A stretch of 64,000 bases of DNA from Gordonia heveisoli (GTDB lineage: Bacteria; Actinomycetota; Actinomycetes; Mycobacteriales; Mycobacteriaceae): positions 1-64,000 of the forward strand of contig NZ_JASXSH010000002.1 in assembly GCF_030315745.1 (NCBI RefSeq). Direction: 5' to 3'. Shown piece after piece: positions 8,886-18,796 of this stretch. Made by a program: the position numbers and the translations under genes. How positions within the stretch are numbered: position 1 is the first letter of the stretch; each line of letters opens with the position of its first letter. Under the pieces are notes generated by a model that saw only the letters and a list, made by a program, of their open reading frames with translations, was not told the origin of the DNA and did no database searches.

Positions 8886-11717
8886 GTGACCGAACAGGCA
8901 GAGCAGACGAGGTTTGGCGACAACACGCCAAGCGAGTTCAGCGACATCAGCACCGCATCGCCGAACAAGAGTCGCACCGACAACCGGGTCCGCGTGATCC
9001 GCGAGGGCGTCGCCTCGTATCTGCCCGACATCGACCCCGACGAGACCGGCGAATGGCTGGACTCGCTGGATTCCCTCATCGACTCGGCCGGCCCCGCCCG
9101 GGCACGCTATCTGATGCTGCGGCTACTCGAACGCGCAGGCGAGAAGCAGGTGTCGATCCCGTCGCTGACATCCACCGACTACGTGAACACCATCCCCACC
9201 GAGAACGAGCCGTGGTTCCCCGGCGACGAGGACCTCGAGCGACGGTTCCGGCAGTTCATCCGCTGGAACGCGGCGATCATGGTGCATCGTGCCCAGCGGC
9301 CGGGCGTCGGCGTCGGCGGCCACATCTCCACCTACGCGTCATCGGCGTCGCTGTACGAGGTCGGCTTCAACCACTTCTTCCGGGGTAAGGACCATCCCGG
9401 CGGCGGTGACCACATCTTCATCCAGGGTCACGCCTCCCCCGGTATCTACGCACGCGCCTTCCTCGAAGGCCGGATCGACACCGACCGGATGGACGGCTTC
9501 CGCCAGGAACACAGCCATGCCGGCGCGGGTGGCGGTCTGCCGTCGTATCCGCATCCGCGTCTGATGCCGGACTTCTGGGAGTTCCCGACCGTCTCGATGG
9601 GCCTGGGGCCGATGAACGCGATCTATCAGGCCCGGTTCAACCACTACCTGCATGACCGCGGCATCACCGACACCTCGCAGCAGCATGTGTGGGCCTTCCT
9701 CGGCGACGGCGAGATGGACGAACCGGAGTCGCGCGGCTTCGCCAGTTTCGCGGCCACCGAGGGCCTCGACAATCTCACCTTCGTGGTGAACTGCAACCTG
9801 CAGCGCCTCGACGGTCCGGTCCGCGGTAACGGCAAGATCATCCAGGAGCTGGAGTCCTTCTTCCGTGGTGCGGGCTGGAATGTCATCAAGGTCGTCTGGG
9901 GCCGTGAATGGGATTCGCTCCTGCACGCCGACCGAGACGGCGCCCTGGTCAATCTGATGAACACCACTCCCGACGGTGACTATCAGACCTATAAGGCCAA
10001 TGACGGCGCCTTCGTCCGCGAGCACTTCTTCAACCGTGACCCGCGGACCAAGGAACTGGTGAAGAACCTGACGGATCAGCAGATCTGGAATCTCAAGCGC
10101 GGCGGCCACGACTATCGCAAGATCCACGCCGCCTACGCATCGGCACTGGCCCATCGCGGACAGCCGACCGTGATCCTGGCGAAGACGATCAAGGGCTACA
10201 CGCTCGGCAAGCACTTCGAGGGCCGCAACGCGACCCACCAGATGAAGAAGCTGACGCTCGACGATCTCAAGGCTTTCCGCGACAGCACCCGGATCCCGAT
10301 CAGCGACGAACAATTGGAGAAGGATCCCTACCTGCCGCCGTACTACCACCCCGGGGCGGACTCGCCGGAGATCCAGTACATGCTCGACCGCAGGCGCTCG
10401 CTCGGCGGGTTCCTGCCGAGTCGTCGCACCACGTCGAAGGCACTCAAACCCGATGTGACCGCGGCACTCAAGACCACCGCCAAGGGGTCGGGCAAGCAGC
10501 AGGTCGCCACCACCATGGCATTGGTTCGCATCTTCAAGGATCTGTTGCGCGACAAGGAGATCGGCAAGCGAATCGTGCCGATCATCCCCGACGAGGCGCG
10601 GACCTTCGGGATGGATTCCTGGTTCCCGACGCTCAAGATCTACAACCGCAACGGGCAGCTCTACACCTCAGTCGACGCCGAACTGATGCTCGCCTACAAG
10701 GAGTCCTCCGAGGGCCAGATCCTGCATGAGGGCATCAACGAGGCCGGGTCGGCGGCGTCCTTCACCGCGGTCGGCACCTCTTATGCCACCCACGACGAAC
10801 CGATGATCCCGCTCTACATCTTCTATTCGATGTTCGGCTTCCAGCGCACCGGCGACAGCTTCTGGGCGGCAGGCGACCAGATGGCCCGCGGCTTCGTCAT
10901 CGGTGCGACTGCCGGTCGCACCACGCTCACCGGTGAAGGCCTCCAGCACGCCGACGGCCACTCGCCGCTGCTGGCGGCCACCAACCCGGCGGTCGCCGCC
11001 TATGACCCGGCCTTCGCCTACGAACTCGGACACATCATCATCGACGGGCTGCGGCGCATGTACGGCGACAGCCCGGAGAACATCTTCTACTACCTCACCG
11101 TGTACAACGAGCCGATCAGCCAGCCGGCCGAGCCGGAGAATCTCGACGTCCCGGGTCTGCTCAAGGGCATCTACCGATTCCAGCCCGCCCCGGCCGACGC
11201 CGAATATCCGGCCAACATCCTGGTCTCGGGGGTCACCATGCCCGATGCCCTGCGGGCGTCGGAGATCCTCGCGAAGGACTGGCAGGTGGGTGCCAACGTG
11301 TACTCGGTGACCTCGTGGAGTGAACTGGCCCGCGACGGCATCCGCGCAGATCGGGAGGCGGTGCGCGAGCCGGCCGCCGCCGTCACCCCGGCCTATCTGA
11401 CCACGGCGCTCGCCGATGTCGCCGGGCCGTTCGTCGGCGTCAGCGACTTCACCCGCGGAGTGCAGGAACAGATCCGGGCCTACGTTCCGGGCACCTACCT
11501 GACGTTGGGCACCGACGGGTTCGGCTTCTCCGACACCCGCACCGCGGCCCGACGGGTCTTCAACGTCGACGCCGAGTCGATCGTGGTCGCGGTGCTCGTC
11601 GCCCTCGCCCGCGACGGTCACATCCCGTTCACCCGGGCACAGGAGGCCGCGGAGAAGTACCGGATCACCGATGTGAACGCGGCACCGGTGTCGATGGCCG
11701 ACCCCGGCTCGGCCTGA
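8886..11717 (+). CDS. aceE: Pyruvate dehydrogenase E1 component, homodimeric
   Basis: A 943-aa thiamine-diphosphate enzyme that decarboxylates pyruvate and passes the acetyl group to the lipoyl-E2 of the pyruvate dehydrogenase complex. The GTG start gives [13 protein letters not shown]. The ThDP-binding motif begins at [13 protein letters not shown] (about residue 260) and ends at [17 protein letters not shown]. The C-terminal transketolase-like half contains [23 protein letters not shown] and [20 protein letters not shown]. Full length, no interruptions. It stands alone, preceded by a 255-bp spacer and followed by a hairpin terminator. Gene order (aceE then mabR and FAS-II) is the conserved mycobacterial one. 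Confidence 0.96.
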   Translation: MTEQAEQTRFGDNTPSEFSDISTASPNKSRTDNRVRVIREGVASYLPDIDPDETGEWLDSLDSLIDSAGPARARYLMLRLLERAGEKQVSIPSLTSTDYVNTIPTENEPWFPGDEDLERRFRQFIRWNAAIMVHRAQRPGVGVGGHISTYASSASLYEVGFNHFFRGKDHPGGGDHIFIQGHASPGIYARAFLEGRIDTDRMDGFRQEHSHAGAGGGLPSYPHPRLMPDFWEFPTVSMGLGPMNAIYQARFNHYLHDRGITDTSQQHVWAFLGDGEMDEPESRGFASFAATEGLDNLTFVVNCNLQRLDGPVRGNGKIIQELESFFRGAGWNVIKVVWGREWDSLLHADRDGALVNLMNTTPDGDYQTYKANDGAFVREHFFNRDPRTKELVKNLTDQQIWNLKRGGHDYRKIHAAYASALAHRGQPTVILAKTIKGYTLGKHFEGRNATHQMKKLTLDDLKAFRDSTRIPISDEQLEKDPYLPPYYHPGADSPEIQYMLDRRRSLGGFLPSRRTTSKALKPDVTAALKTTAKGSGKQQVATTMALVRIFKDLLRDKEIGKRIVPIIPDEARTFGMDSWFPTLKIYNRNGQLYTSVDAELMLAYKESSEGQILHEGINEAGSAASFTAVGTSYATHDEPMIPLYIFYSMFGFQRTGDSFWAAGDQMARGFVIGATAGRTTLTGEGLQHADGHSPLLAATNPAVAAYDPAFAYELGHIIIDGLRRMYGDSPENIFYYLTVYNEPISQPAEPENLDVPGLLKGIYRFQPAPADAEYPANILVSGVTMPDALRASEILAKDWQVGANVYSVTSWSELARDGIRADREAVREPAAAVTPAYLTTALADVAGPFVGVSDFTRGVQEQIRAYVPGTYLTLGTDGFGFSDTRTAARRVFNVDAESIVVAVLVALARDGHIPFTRAQEAAEKYRITDVNAAPVSMADPGSA

Positions 11718-11744
11718 GCCTGCCGGGTCTGTCGATCTCCCTCA

Positions 11745-11780
11745 CCTCGGTGCCGCTGTACGACCACAACGGCACCGAGG
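11745..11780 (+). terminator. Hairpin after aceE
   Basis: An 11-bp perfect stem, CCTCGGTGCCG (11745-11755) with CGGCACCGAGG (11770-11780), and a 14-base loop lie 28 bp after the aceE stop and before the convergent gene ending at 11815. No U-tract follows, so it is a plausible but not canonical terminator for both converging genes. Confidence 0.55.
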
Positions 11781-11814
11781 CGAGTGATCGGCGTGGCGGG
11801 TGCCCAGCGGCCGC

Positions 11815-12852
11815 TTACTGACGGTTGGGCAGAAGATGCGCGCCGTAGAGCTCGATCCGGGCGAAATTCCGCTCCCGGTCCGGCTGAACGCCGGCCGAAT
11901 AGGTCAGTGCGTCTCCGTCGTCGTCGAGGCCGTCCTGGGGTAGCCGAACTCCCTCGTCCCGCAACGTGGAGCACACTTGGGTGACGGCAGTCCGTACGCC
12001 GTCGGCATCGGTGCCGAATTCGCTCCACAGCCAATTGGGAATCCGATCGGTGTCGCGGTTCGACCATCCCAGCGCAGCCATTGCGCCAAGATCCATTCCT
12101 CTCCGGACGATCCGCTCGGCCCGAAAGACCTCACCCGAACCGATGTCGATGCGAGCCAGTCGCGCCGGCCGCTTCGTCGGCTTCAGCAGGACGAATGCCT
12201 TGGCATCCATTATCCGAAGATCCCGGATGAGGGCGACGAGCATGTCAGCGAGCGCACTCTCGAAATCGGGCCAGTTCGTCACCACGCGACTGCCCGGAAG
12301 GTACAGATCATCGAGATGCCCGGCAGGATCGGGACCGAGCTGAAGCCACGACGGCACCCAGTCCGGGTCGTACGGCCCATCGCCCCACTCGACATACTGC
12401 GACCACTGATTCTCGAAATACTCGGTCGACCACACCGCGAACTCGAACCGATCCTCACGCACCTGCACCGAGACGGTGTTGGTATCGGACATGGTGGGGT
12501 TGCGCCACCAAGCAAACGGGCCCGCGCCGAACCCGCAGCCACCGATCACCTGCGGATCGGTGCCCAGCACGTGCGCGGTGCACTCCACGAGCCGGTGCCA
12601 GCCGCCCGAATCCGCCCGGACGCGATCGCCGCAGTCGTCGAGTACAACGATCCTGAGTGCGAGCACGCGATTGTCCTCAACACACTCCACCGACCCGACG
12701 TCGCCCGAATCCGACATCACCGTGCCGGTCCCGGGTTCCCGACGCCAGCGCAGCGTCGTCAGCGCGTCGTCGACCTCGGCGGTGCCCCACCCACCGAAAT
12801 CGGCCCCCAGCACGCGCTTCAGTGATGCCTCGTAGCCATCCAATTCAATCAT
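11815..12852 (-). CDS. Hypothetical protein between aceE and mabR
   Basis: A 345-aa protein with no signal peptide or membrane segment. It is rich in Trp and Asp, with stretches such as CGFGAGPFAWWRNPTMSD and WSQYVEWGDGPYDPDWVPSWLQLGPD. I recognise no catalytic motif. In M. tuberculosis aceE and the mabR regulator are adjacent, so this gene is an insertion into an otherwise conserved block, on the opposite strand. The codon use looks like that of its neighbours. Function unknown. Confidence 0.7.
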   Translation of the reverse strand: MIELDGYEASLKRVLGADFGGWGTAEVDDALTTLRWRREPGTGTVMSDSGDVGSVECVEDNRVLALRIVVLDDCGDRVRADSGGWHRLVECTAHVLGTDPQVIGGCGFGAGPFAWWRNPTMSDTNTVSVQVREDRFEFAVWSTEYFENQWSQYVEWGDGPYDPDWVPSWLQLGPDPAGHLDDLYLPGSRVVTNWPDFESALADMLVALIRDLRIMDAKAFVLLKPTKRPARLARIDIGSGEVFRAERIVRRGMDLGAMAALGWSNRDTDRIPNWLWSEFGTDADGVRTAVTQVCSTLRDEGVRLPQDGLDDDGDALTYSAGVQPDRERNFARIELYGAHLLPNRQ

Positions 12853-13042
12853 CGCAGCCCCCTACCGACGACGTGGGCCATCCCCGACGCCGCTGCCGAT
12901 CATGGCATGCACGCACCTACGCGAACCTGGCGTCGTCGTTCGCACGAACGAGCGAACAACCGCCCTCCCCGGAACCGGACACGGCCGTCACCAACCCGGC
13001 AACGAGCGGACCATCGCGATGATCGCCGCATAGGCTGACGAC

Positions 13043-14314
13043 ATGGCCGACCCACAGTCCCCGGAGCAGTCGTCGACGATGGATGTCTTCGGTGAACGCG
13101 GCGCGCACGTCCCGGCCCCGGCGACCGTGCACGACGCACTGCCGGACACCCTGCTCCGACGGGTGAAGCAGTACAGTGGCCGGCTGGCCACCGAGGCCGT
13201 GCATTCGATGCAGGATCAGCTGCCCTACTTCGGCGATCTCGACGCCGCCCAGCGCGCGAGCGTTCAGCTCGTCGTGCAGACCGCGGTGGTCAACTTCGTC
13301 GAGTGGATCCAGGATCCCGAGGGCAACGTCAAGTTCACCGTGCAGGCCTTCCAGATCGTGCCGCAGGACCTGGCCCGACGCATCACGCTGCTGCAGACCG
13401 TCGAGATGGTCCGGGTGGCGATGGAGTTCTTCGAGAAGTGGCTGCCGCTGCTCGCCCGCAACGACGCCCAGTTGCGCGCGCTCACCGAGTCGGTGTTGCG
13501 GTACGGGCGCGAGATCGGCTTCGCGGCCGCTTCCATCTACGCCTCCGCCGCCGAGTCACGCGGCGCCTGGGACTCCCGGCTGGAGGCGCTGGTGGTGGAT
13601 GCGGTGGTCCGCGGCGACACGGGTCCGCAGCTACTCTCCCGCGCCGCAGCCCTCAACTGGGATTCGGATGCTCCCGCGACCGTCATCATCGGCACCCCGC
13701 CGCCCGAACAGAACGTCTCGGTCCCCCTGGCCATTCACAACACGGCCAAACAGTACGACCGGTCAGCACTGTCGGTGGTGCAGGGCAGTTATCTCGTCGC
13801 GATCGTCAGTGGCGCGATCAAGCCGACCGAGAAGTTCGTCGGAGCGCTGCTCGATCATTTCGCCGACGCCCCGGTGGTCATCGGTCCGACCATGCCCAAT
13901 CTGGGCAGCGCCCATGCCAGTTCCAGTGAAGCGATGGCCGGGATGGAGGCCGTCGTGGGCTGGCCCAGTGCACCGCGCCCGGTACACAGCCTCGAATTGC
14001 TGCCCGAACGCGCCCTCAACGGTGACGAATCGGCGATGACCGCACTGATCGAATCACTGGTCCGGCCACTCGCCCAGGGCGGCAGCACACTCAGTAGCAC
14101 ACTCGAGGCCTACCTCGACTCAGGCGGCTCCGTTGAATCCTGCGCCCGCATACTGTTCATACATCCAAATACTGTTCGATACCGACTAAAGAAAATTTCG
14201 GAAATCACACGACGTGACCCAACTAACCCTCGGGACGCCTATGTCCTCCGAATTGCCGCCACAGTGGGTCGACTGACACACTTCCGACACGAAACGTCAT
14301 CACAAACCACATAG
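13043..14314 (+). CDS. mabR: PucR-type regulator of the FAS-II operon (MabR-like)
   Basis: A 423-aa cytosolic regulator directly upstream of fabD, in the position of M. tuberculosis Rv2242 (MabR), the FAS-II transcriptional regulator. The middle carries a GGDEF-like degenerate region and the C-terminal 60 residues hold the PucR helix-turn-helix: YLDSGGSVESCARILFIHPNTVRYRLKKISE. The last 150 bp of the gene have visibly lower GC than the rest. It is followed by a 195-bp AT-enriched spacer with a palindrome of the kind expected as its target. The assignment rests on domain and gene order. Confidence 0.85.
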   Translation: MADPQSPEQSSTMDVFGERGAHVPAPATVHDALPDTLLRRVKQYSGRLATEAVHSMQDQLPYFGDLDAAQRASVQLVVQTAVVNFVEWIQDPEGNVKFTVQAFQIVPQDLARRITLLQTVEMVRVAMEFFEKWLPLLARNDAQLRALTESVLRYGREIGFAAASIYASAAESRGAWDSRLEALVVDAVVRGDTGPQLLSRAAALNWDSDAPATVIIGTPPPEQNVSVPLAIHNTAKQYDRSALSVVQGSYLVAIVSGAIKPTEKFVGALLDHFADAPVVIGPTMPNLGSAHASSSEAMAGMEAVVGWPSAPRPVHSLELLPERALNGDESAMTALIESLVRPLAQGGSTLSSTLEAYLDSGGSVESCARILFIHPNTVRYRLKKISEITRRDPTNPRDAYVLRIAATVGRLTHFRHETSSQTT

Positions 14315-14424
14315 GCACCACCAGCCTCTCAGCAAAATTCTTGTTTTCGCAGATGAGAGCCAATAAGACACGGTTCGGTAACGGATCTCAGAGTGATGAC
14401 AAACCAGGTGGCCCTGGGATCACC

Positions 14425-14443
14425 TTTGTGGGAACCCTACAAA
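14425..14443. promoter_or_regulatory. Candidate MabR operator in the FAS-II promoter
   Basis: The near-palindrome TTTGT-N9-ACAAA (14425-14443) sits in the AT-enriched spacer between mabR and fabD, 67 bp before the fabD start. Inner bases GGG..CCC extend the symmetry. As I recall, the mycobacterial MabR target is an inverted repeat of the form TTTTGT/ACAAAA, which this matches at 5 of 6 positions on each arm. Binding here is inferred, not shown. Confidence 0.6.
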
Positions 14444-14509
14444 TCCGCCCGGAAAGGTTCATCGTTATCAACACCCACAAAGGGCACGCTGAGGGTGTTC
14501 TCTGGTCAC

Positions 14510-15418
14510 GTGCTTTCGATGCTTGCGCCCGGACAGGGTTCCCAGACCCCCGGAATGCTCACGCCCTGGCTGAGCCTTCCCGGTACTCGCGACCAGCTCG
14601 CGACGTGGTCGAAGCTGACCCAGCTCGACCTGGAACGCCTCGGTACGACCGCCACGGCCGAGGAGATCACCGACACCGCGGTGACCCAGCCGCTGGTCGT
14701 CGCCACCGCGTTGCTGGCCTATGACGAGTTCACCAAATCGTCGGAACTGCCCGCCGACACCGTTGTCGCAGGTCATTCGGTCGGCGAACTCGCGGCCGCC
14801 GCGATCACCGGCGTCATCAGTGCCGACGAAGCGGTCACCCTGGCCGCCATCCGCGGCCGTGAGATGGCCCGTGCCTGCGCGCTGGAGCCGACCACGATGG
14901 CCGCCGTCCTCGGCGGTGACGAAGAAGCCGTGCTGGCGCGCCTCGCCGAACTCGACCTCGCCCCCGCCAACCGCAACGCGGCAGGCCAGATCGTCGCCGC
15001 CGGTTCGGTCGCGGCGATCGACGAACTGATCGCCACTCCCCCGGAGAAGGCCCGTATCCGCAAGCTCGCGGTCGCCGGCGCCTTCCACACCCGCTACATG
15101 GCCCCGGCGCAGGACGCCGTCGCCGCCGCGGCCGCCGCGATCACCCCGAACGACCCCAATCGGACGCTGTTGTCGAATTCCGACGGCCAACCTGTAACGA
15201 ATGGCGCCGACGCACTGACAAAACTAGTGGCGCAGGTGACCAGTCCGGTCCGGTGGGATCTGTGCTCGGCGTATCTGCGTGACCACGGAGTCAGCGCTCT
15301 CGTCGAGCTACCCCCGGCGGGAACGCTGGTCGGGATTGCGAAACGCGAGCTCAAGGGCACACCGGCACTGGCGTGCAAGGAACCCGAGGACATCGCGAAG
15401 ATCACCGAACTTGGATAG
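14510..15418 (+). CDS. fabD: Malonyl-CoA:ACP acyltransferase
   Basis: A 302-aa enzyme loading malonate onto AcpM for mycolic acid chain extension. The start chosen is the GTG giving MLSMLAPGQGSQTPG; the family begins just before LAPGQGSQ, and the open frame upstream (to 14393) is non-homologous leader. The catalytic serine is in GHSVGE (Ser90), the arginine region REMARACAL follows, and the catalytic His is in AGAFHTRYM. GTG at 14495 is an alternative start with an AAAGGG site. First gene of the fabD-acpM-kasA-accD6 operon. Confidence 0.92.
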   Translation: MLSMLAPGQGSQTPGMLTPWLSLPGTRDQLATWSKLTQLDLERLGTTATAEEITDTAVTQPLVVATALLAYDEFTKSSELPADTVVAGHSVGELAAAAITGVISADEAVTLAAIRGREMARACALEPTTMAAVLGGDEEAVLARLAELDLAPANRNAAGQIVAAGSVAAIDELIATPPEKARIRKLAVAGAFHTRYMAPAQDAVAAAAAAITPNDPNRTLLSNSDGQPVTNGADALTKLVAQVTSPVRWDLCSAYLRDHGVSALVELPPAGTLVGIAKRELKGTPALACKEPEDIAKITELG

Positions 15419-15421
15419 CGG

Positions 15422-15506
15422 TCACGGCCTGGCCGTGATCCCCGGAGGACCGGCCAGCACGTGGCCGGTTTGTCCAAGCGAACTGAGCATTGCCGCCCAG
15501 TTCGCT
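15422..15506 (+). repeat. Three tandem hairpins between fabD and acpM
   Basis: The 135-bp spacer holds three perfect inverted repeats in a row: TCACGGCC-1-GGCCGTGA (15422-15438), ACCGGCCA-5-TGGCCGGT (15449-15469) and AGCGAACTG-12-CAGTTCGCT (15477-15506). None is followed by a U-run, so they are better candidates for mRNA processing or stabilising structures than for terminators. They separate a catalytic enzyme from an acyl carrier protein that is normally needed in far larger amounts. Confidence 0.7.
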
Positions 15507-15553
15507 TCCGGAGCGAAAAACCCCACAAGTCACATCAAGAAGGGAACCACACA

Positions 15554-15859
15554 GTGGCTGCCACCCAGGAACAACTCATCGCCGGTATCGCCGAGATCAT
15601 CGAGGAAGTCACCGGCATCGAGCCGTCCGAGGTGACCATGGAGAAGTCGTTCGTCGACGACCTCGACATCGACTCGCTGTCGATGGTGGAGATCGCCGTG
15701 CAGACCGAGGACAAGTACGGCGTGAAGATCCCCGATGAGGATCTCGCCGGCCTCCGCACCGTCGGTGACGCCGTCACCTACATCCAGAAGCTCGAGTCGG
15801 AGAACCCCGAGGCCGCAGCTGCCATCGCGGCGCAGGTCGAGGCAGACAAGAACTCGTGA
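15554..15859 (+). CDS. acpM: Meromycolate extension acyl carrier protein
   Basis: A 101-aa acyl carrier protein. The GTG at 15554 follows an AAGGGA site and gives [27 protein letters not shown]. The 4'-phosphopantetheine attachment serine is Ser41 in DIDSLSM. The C-terminal extension after residue 80 ([20 protein letters not shown]) is the acidic/alanine tail that separates AcpM from ordinary AcpP. Its stop overlaps the kasA start (GTGA), so expression is coupled to kasA. Confidence 0.94.
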   Translation: MAATQEQLIAGIAEIIEEVTGIEPSEVTMEKSFVDDLDIDSLSMVEIAVQTEDKYGVKIPDEDLAGLRTVGDAVTYIQKLESENPEAAAAIAAQVEADKNS

Positions 15860-17127
15860 GCTCCCCCTCCCTGCGCGAATACTCCACGCTGGGCGGGAAC
15901 TTCCCGAGCGTGGTGGTCACCGGTATGGTGGCCACCACCTCGCTGGGCGAAGACCTCGACAGCACGTGGAAGGGCCTCCTCGCGGGTCAGACGGGTATCC
16001 GCACGCTGACCGACGACTTCGTCACCAAGTTCGGTGAGCTGCCCTGCCGTATCGGCGGCCGGCTGCTCAAGGACCCGGCCGAAGAGGTCACCCGCGTCGA
16101 GGCGCGTCGTATGGCCTACGTCGAGCGCATCGCCCATGTCATGAGCAAGCGCCTCTGGGCGCAGGCCGGCGAGCCCGAGGTCGATCCGGACCGTCTGGCC
16201 GTCGTCCTCGGCACCGGACAGGGTGGCGGCGACGCCATGGTCGACGCCGTCAAGGCGATCGAGGAGTCCGGCAACTACCGCAAGGTCTCGCCGCTGGCCG
16301 TCTCGATGGCCATGCCCAACGGCCCGGCTGCCGTGGTCGGTCTCAACATCGGCGCCCGCGCCGGTGTGATCACCCCGGTCTCGGCCTGCTCGTCGGGCGC
16401 GGAAGCAATCGCGCACGCGTGGCGCCACATCGTCTTCGGTGACGCCGACATGGTCGTCACCGGCGGCGTGGAAGGCCACATCGACGCGATTCCGATCGCG
16501 GCGTTCTCGATGATGCGTGCGATGAGCACCCGCAACGACGATCCGGCGGGCGCCTCGCGTCCGTTCGACAAGGATCGTGACGGCTTCGTCTTCGGCGAGG
16601 CAGCTGCCATGCTCATCCTCGAACGCGAGGAGCACGCCAAGGCTCGCGGTGCGCACATCCACGCACGTGTCCTCGGTGCCGGTATCACCTCCGATGGTTT
16701 CCATCTGGTGGCCCCGGATCCGAGCGGACAGGGCAACGCCCGCGCGATGACCCGCGCACTTCAGACCGCCGGCCTCACCAAGGCCGACATCACGCACATC
16801 AATGCGCATGCGACGTCGACCCCCATCGGCGACACCGCCGAGGCCGCGGGTATCAACGCGGCGATCGGCCAGCATGCGGCGGTCTACGCCCCCAAGTCGG
16901 CCCTCGGACATTCCATTGGCGCGGTCGGGGCGCTGGAGTCCGTTTTGACGGTCAAGTCGGTTGAGGAAGGCGTCATCCCGCCGACCCTCAACCTGGAGAA
17001 TCAGGATCCGGAGTGCGACCTAGACGTCGTCGCCGGTGAGGCTCGATATGGACAGATCGATTACGCACTGAACAACTCGTTCGGTTTCGGTGGGCACAAC
17101 GTGGCGCTCGCCTTCGGTCGCTACTGA
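15856..17127 (+). CDS. kasA: Beta-ketoacyl-ACP synthase (KasA)
   Basis: A 423-aa condensing enzyme that extends acyl-AcpM chains in FAS-II. The catalytic triad is visible: Cys178 in VSACSSG, His318 in NAHATSTP and His352 in ALGHSIG. The GTG start overlaps the acpM stop. M. tuberculosis has a second copy, kasB, between kasA and accD6; here accD6 follows after 39 bp, so there is a single KAS in this operon. Shorter mycolates in such genera fit with one KAS, but that is inference. Confidence 0.95.
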   Translation: MSSPSLREYSTLGGNFPSVVVTGMVATTSLGEDLDSTWKGLLAGQTGIRTLTDDFVTKFGELPCRIGGRLLKDPAEEVTRVEARRMAYVERIAHVMSKRLWAQAGEPEVDPDRLAVVLGTGQGGGDAMVDAVKAIEESGNYRKVSPLAVSMAMPNGPAAVVGLNIGARAGVITPVSACSSGAEAIAHAWRHIVFGDADMVVTGGVEGHIDAIPIAAFSMMRAMSTRNDDPAGASRPFDKDRDGFVFGEAAAMLILEREEHAKARGAHIHARVLGAGITSDGFHLVAPDPSGQGNARAMTRALQTAGLTKADITHINAHATSTPIGDTAEAAGINAAIGQHAAVYAPKSALGHSIGAVGALESVLTVKSVEEGVIPPTLNLENQDPECDLDVVAGEARYGQIDYALNNSFGFGGHNVALAFGRY

Positions 17128-17166
17128 AATCCCCCCACACCCCCGACACCCACTCAGGAGACAGCG

Positions 17167-18618
17167 ATGACCACATTGGCTCCCATCACCGGCCGTGAGG
17201 AAGCTGCGGATCCCCGCGATCCGCTGTTGCGGTTGACCAACTTCTTCGACGAAGGAACGATGTCGCTGCTGCATGCACGCGACAAGTCCGGCGTGCAGGC
17301 CGCCATCGGCCTGGTCAACGGCGTTCGCACCGTCTCTTACTGCACCGACGGCACCGTGATGGGTGGCGCCATGGGTGTCGTGGGGTGTGCCCACATCGTC
17401 AACGCCATCGACACCGCCATCACCGAACAGGCGCCGGTCATCGGCATCTGGCACTCCGGTGGTGCACGGCTGGCCGAGGGCGTCGAGGCCCTGCACGCGG
17501 TGGGCCAGGTCTTCGAGGCCATGGTCCGCGCGTCGGGCTACATCCCGCAGATCTCGGTCGTGGTCGGCTTCGCCGCCGGCGGTGCCGCCTACGGCCCCGC
17601 CCTCACCGACGTGGTGATCATGGCCCCGGCCGGCCGGGTCTTCGTGACCGGACCGGATGTAGTGCGCAGCGTCACCGGTGAGGACGTCGACATGGAGTCG
17701 CTCGGCGGCCCGGTCACCCACGGCAAGAAGTCCGGCGTGTGCCACATCATCGCCGACTCCGAGCCCGACGCCCTGTGGCGTGCTCGCCGACTGGTGTCGA
17801 CGTTCAACCAGCAGGGTCACTTCAACCGTGAGCAGGCCGAGGCCGGCGACACCGATCTCAAGGCCCTGCTGCCGGAATCGAACCGTCGCGCCTACGACGT
17901 GCACCCGGTCATCGAACAGCTGCTCGACACCGGTCTGGCCGCCGACGGTGAGACCGAGATCACCAGCTTCGAAGAGCTCCAGGCCAAGTGGGCGCCGAAT
18001 ATCGTCGTCGGCTTCGGTCGTCTGTCCGGTCGCAGCGTCGGCGTCATCGCCAACAACCCGCTGCGTATGGGCGGGTGCCTGAACTCCGAGTCGGCGGAGA
18101 AGGCCGCACGCTTCGTGCGCCTGTGCGACGCCTTCGGCATCCCGCTGATCGTCCTGACCGACGTCCCCGGCTACCTGCCCGGTGTCGGTCAGGAATGGAA
18201 CGGTGTGGTCCGCCGCGGCGCCAAGCTGCTGCACGCCTTCGCCGAGTGCACCGTCCCCCGCGTCACCCTGGTCACCCGCAAGATCTACGGCGGCGCCTAC
18301 ATCGCGATGAACTCGCGTGCCCTGGGTGCCACGGCGGTGTACGCCTGGCCGGGTTCCGAGGTCGCCGTGATGGGCGCCAAGGCGGCGGTCGGCATCCTGC
18401 ACAAGAAGGCGCTGGCCGCGGCTCCCGACGACGAGCGTGAGGCCCTGCACGAGCGTCTCGCCGTCGAACACGAGGCCATCGCCGGTGGTGTCGGACGCGC
18501 ACAGTCGATCGGTGTCGTCGACGAGGTCATCGACCCCGCCAAGACCCGTAGCATCATCGCCGAGGCGCTCGCGTCGGCGCCGGCCCGACGCGGCCGACAC
18601 AAGAACATCCCGTTGTGA
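17167..18618 (+). CDS. accD6: Acyl-CoA carboxylase beta subunit AccD6
   Basis: A 483-aa carboxyltransferase that makes malonyl-CoA for FAS-II together with a biotinylated alpha subunit encoded elsewhere. ATG follows AGGAGA. The crotonase-fold carboxyltransferase motifs are present: GIWHSGGARLAEGVEALHAVG and GFAAGGAAYGPALTD in the N-terminal half, and VPGYLPGVGQEW and KIYGGAYIAMNSR in the C-terminal half. Last gene of the FAS-II operon, ended by a strong terminator. Confidence 0.94.
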   Translation: MTTLAPITGREEAADPRDPLLRLTNFFDEGTMSLLHARDKSGVQAAIGLVNGVRTVSYCTDGTVMGGAMGVVGCAHIVNAIDTAITEQAPVIGIWHSGGARLAEGVEALHAVGQVFEAMVRASGYIPQISVVVGFAAGGAAYGPALTDVVIMAPAGRVFVTGPDVVRSVTGEDVDMESLGGPVTHGKKSGVCHIIADSEPDALWRARRLVSTFNQQGHFNREQAEAGDTDLKALLPESNRRAYDVHPVIEQLLDTGLAADGETEITSFEELQAKWAPNIVVGFGRLSGRSVGVIANNPLRMGGCLNSESAEKAARFVRLCDAFGIPLIVLTDVPGYLPGVGQEWNGVVRRGAKLLHAFAECTVPRVTLVTRKIYGGAYIAMNSRALGATAVYAWPGSEVAVMGAKAAVGILHKKALAAAPDDEREALHERLAVEHEAIAGGVGRAQSIGVVDEVIDPAKTRSIIAEALASAPARRGRHKNIPL

Positions 18619-18642
18619 TCTGACCAGTCAGCTCACACTCCG

Positions 18643-18678
18643 CCCGCCACGCGATTCATCTTCGCGTGGCGGGCTTTT
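18643..18678 (+). terminator. Rho-independent terminator of the FAS-II operon
   Basis: An 11-bp perfect stem, CCCGCCACGCG (18643-18653) with CGCGTGGCGGG (18663-18673), a 9-base loop and a CTTTT tail, 25 bp after the accD6 stop. Confidence 0.93.
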
Positions 18679-18796
18679 CGTTGCTGCCGAGTGAGTGCGC
18701 CGGCCGGAACGCGGCGGCCACCGATTAGCGCGGCTAATCCGACCGCGTAGCGCCAGACCGTGTTTTTCGGTCCCCCGCCCGAGCACTGTTGAGCGC

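Noticed and set aside
17020..18600. Minus-strand open frame of 526 codons
   Set aside because: Antisense to kasA end and accD6; His/Asp/Gly-rich nonsense translation.
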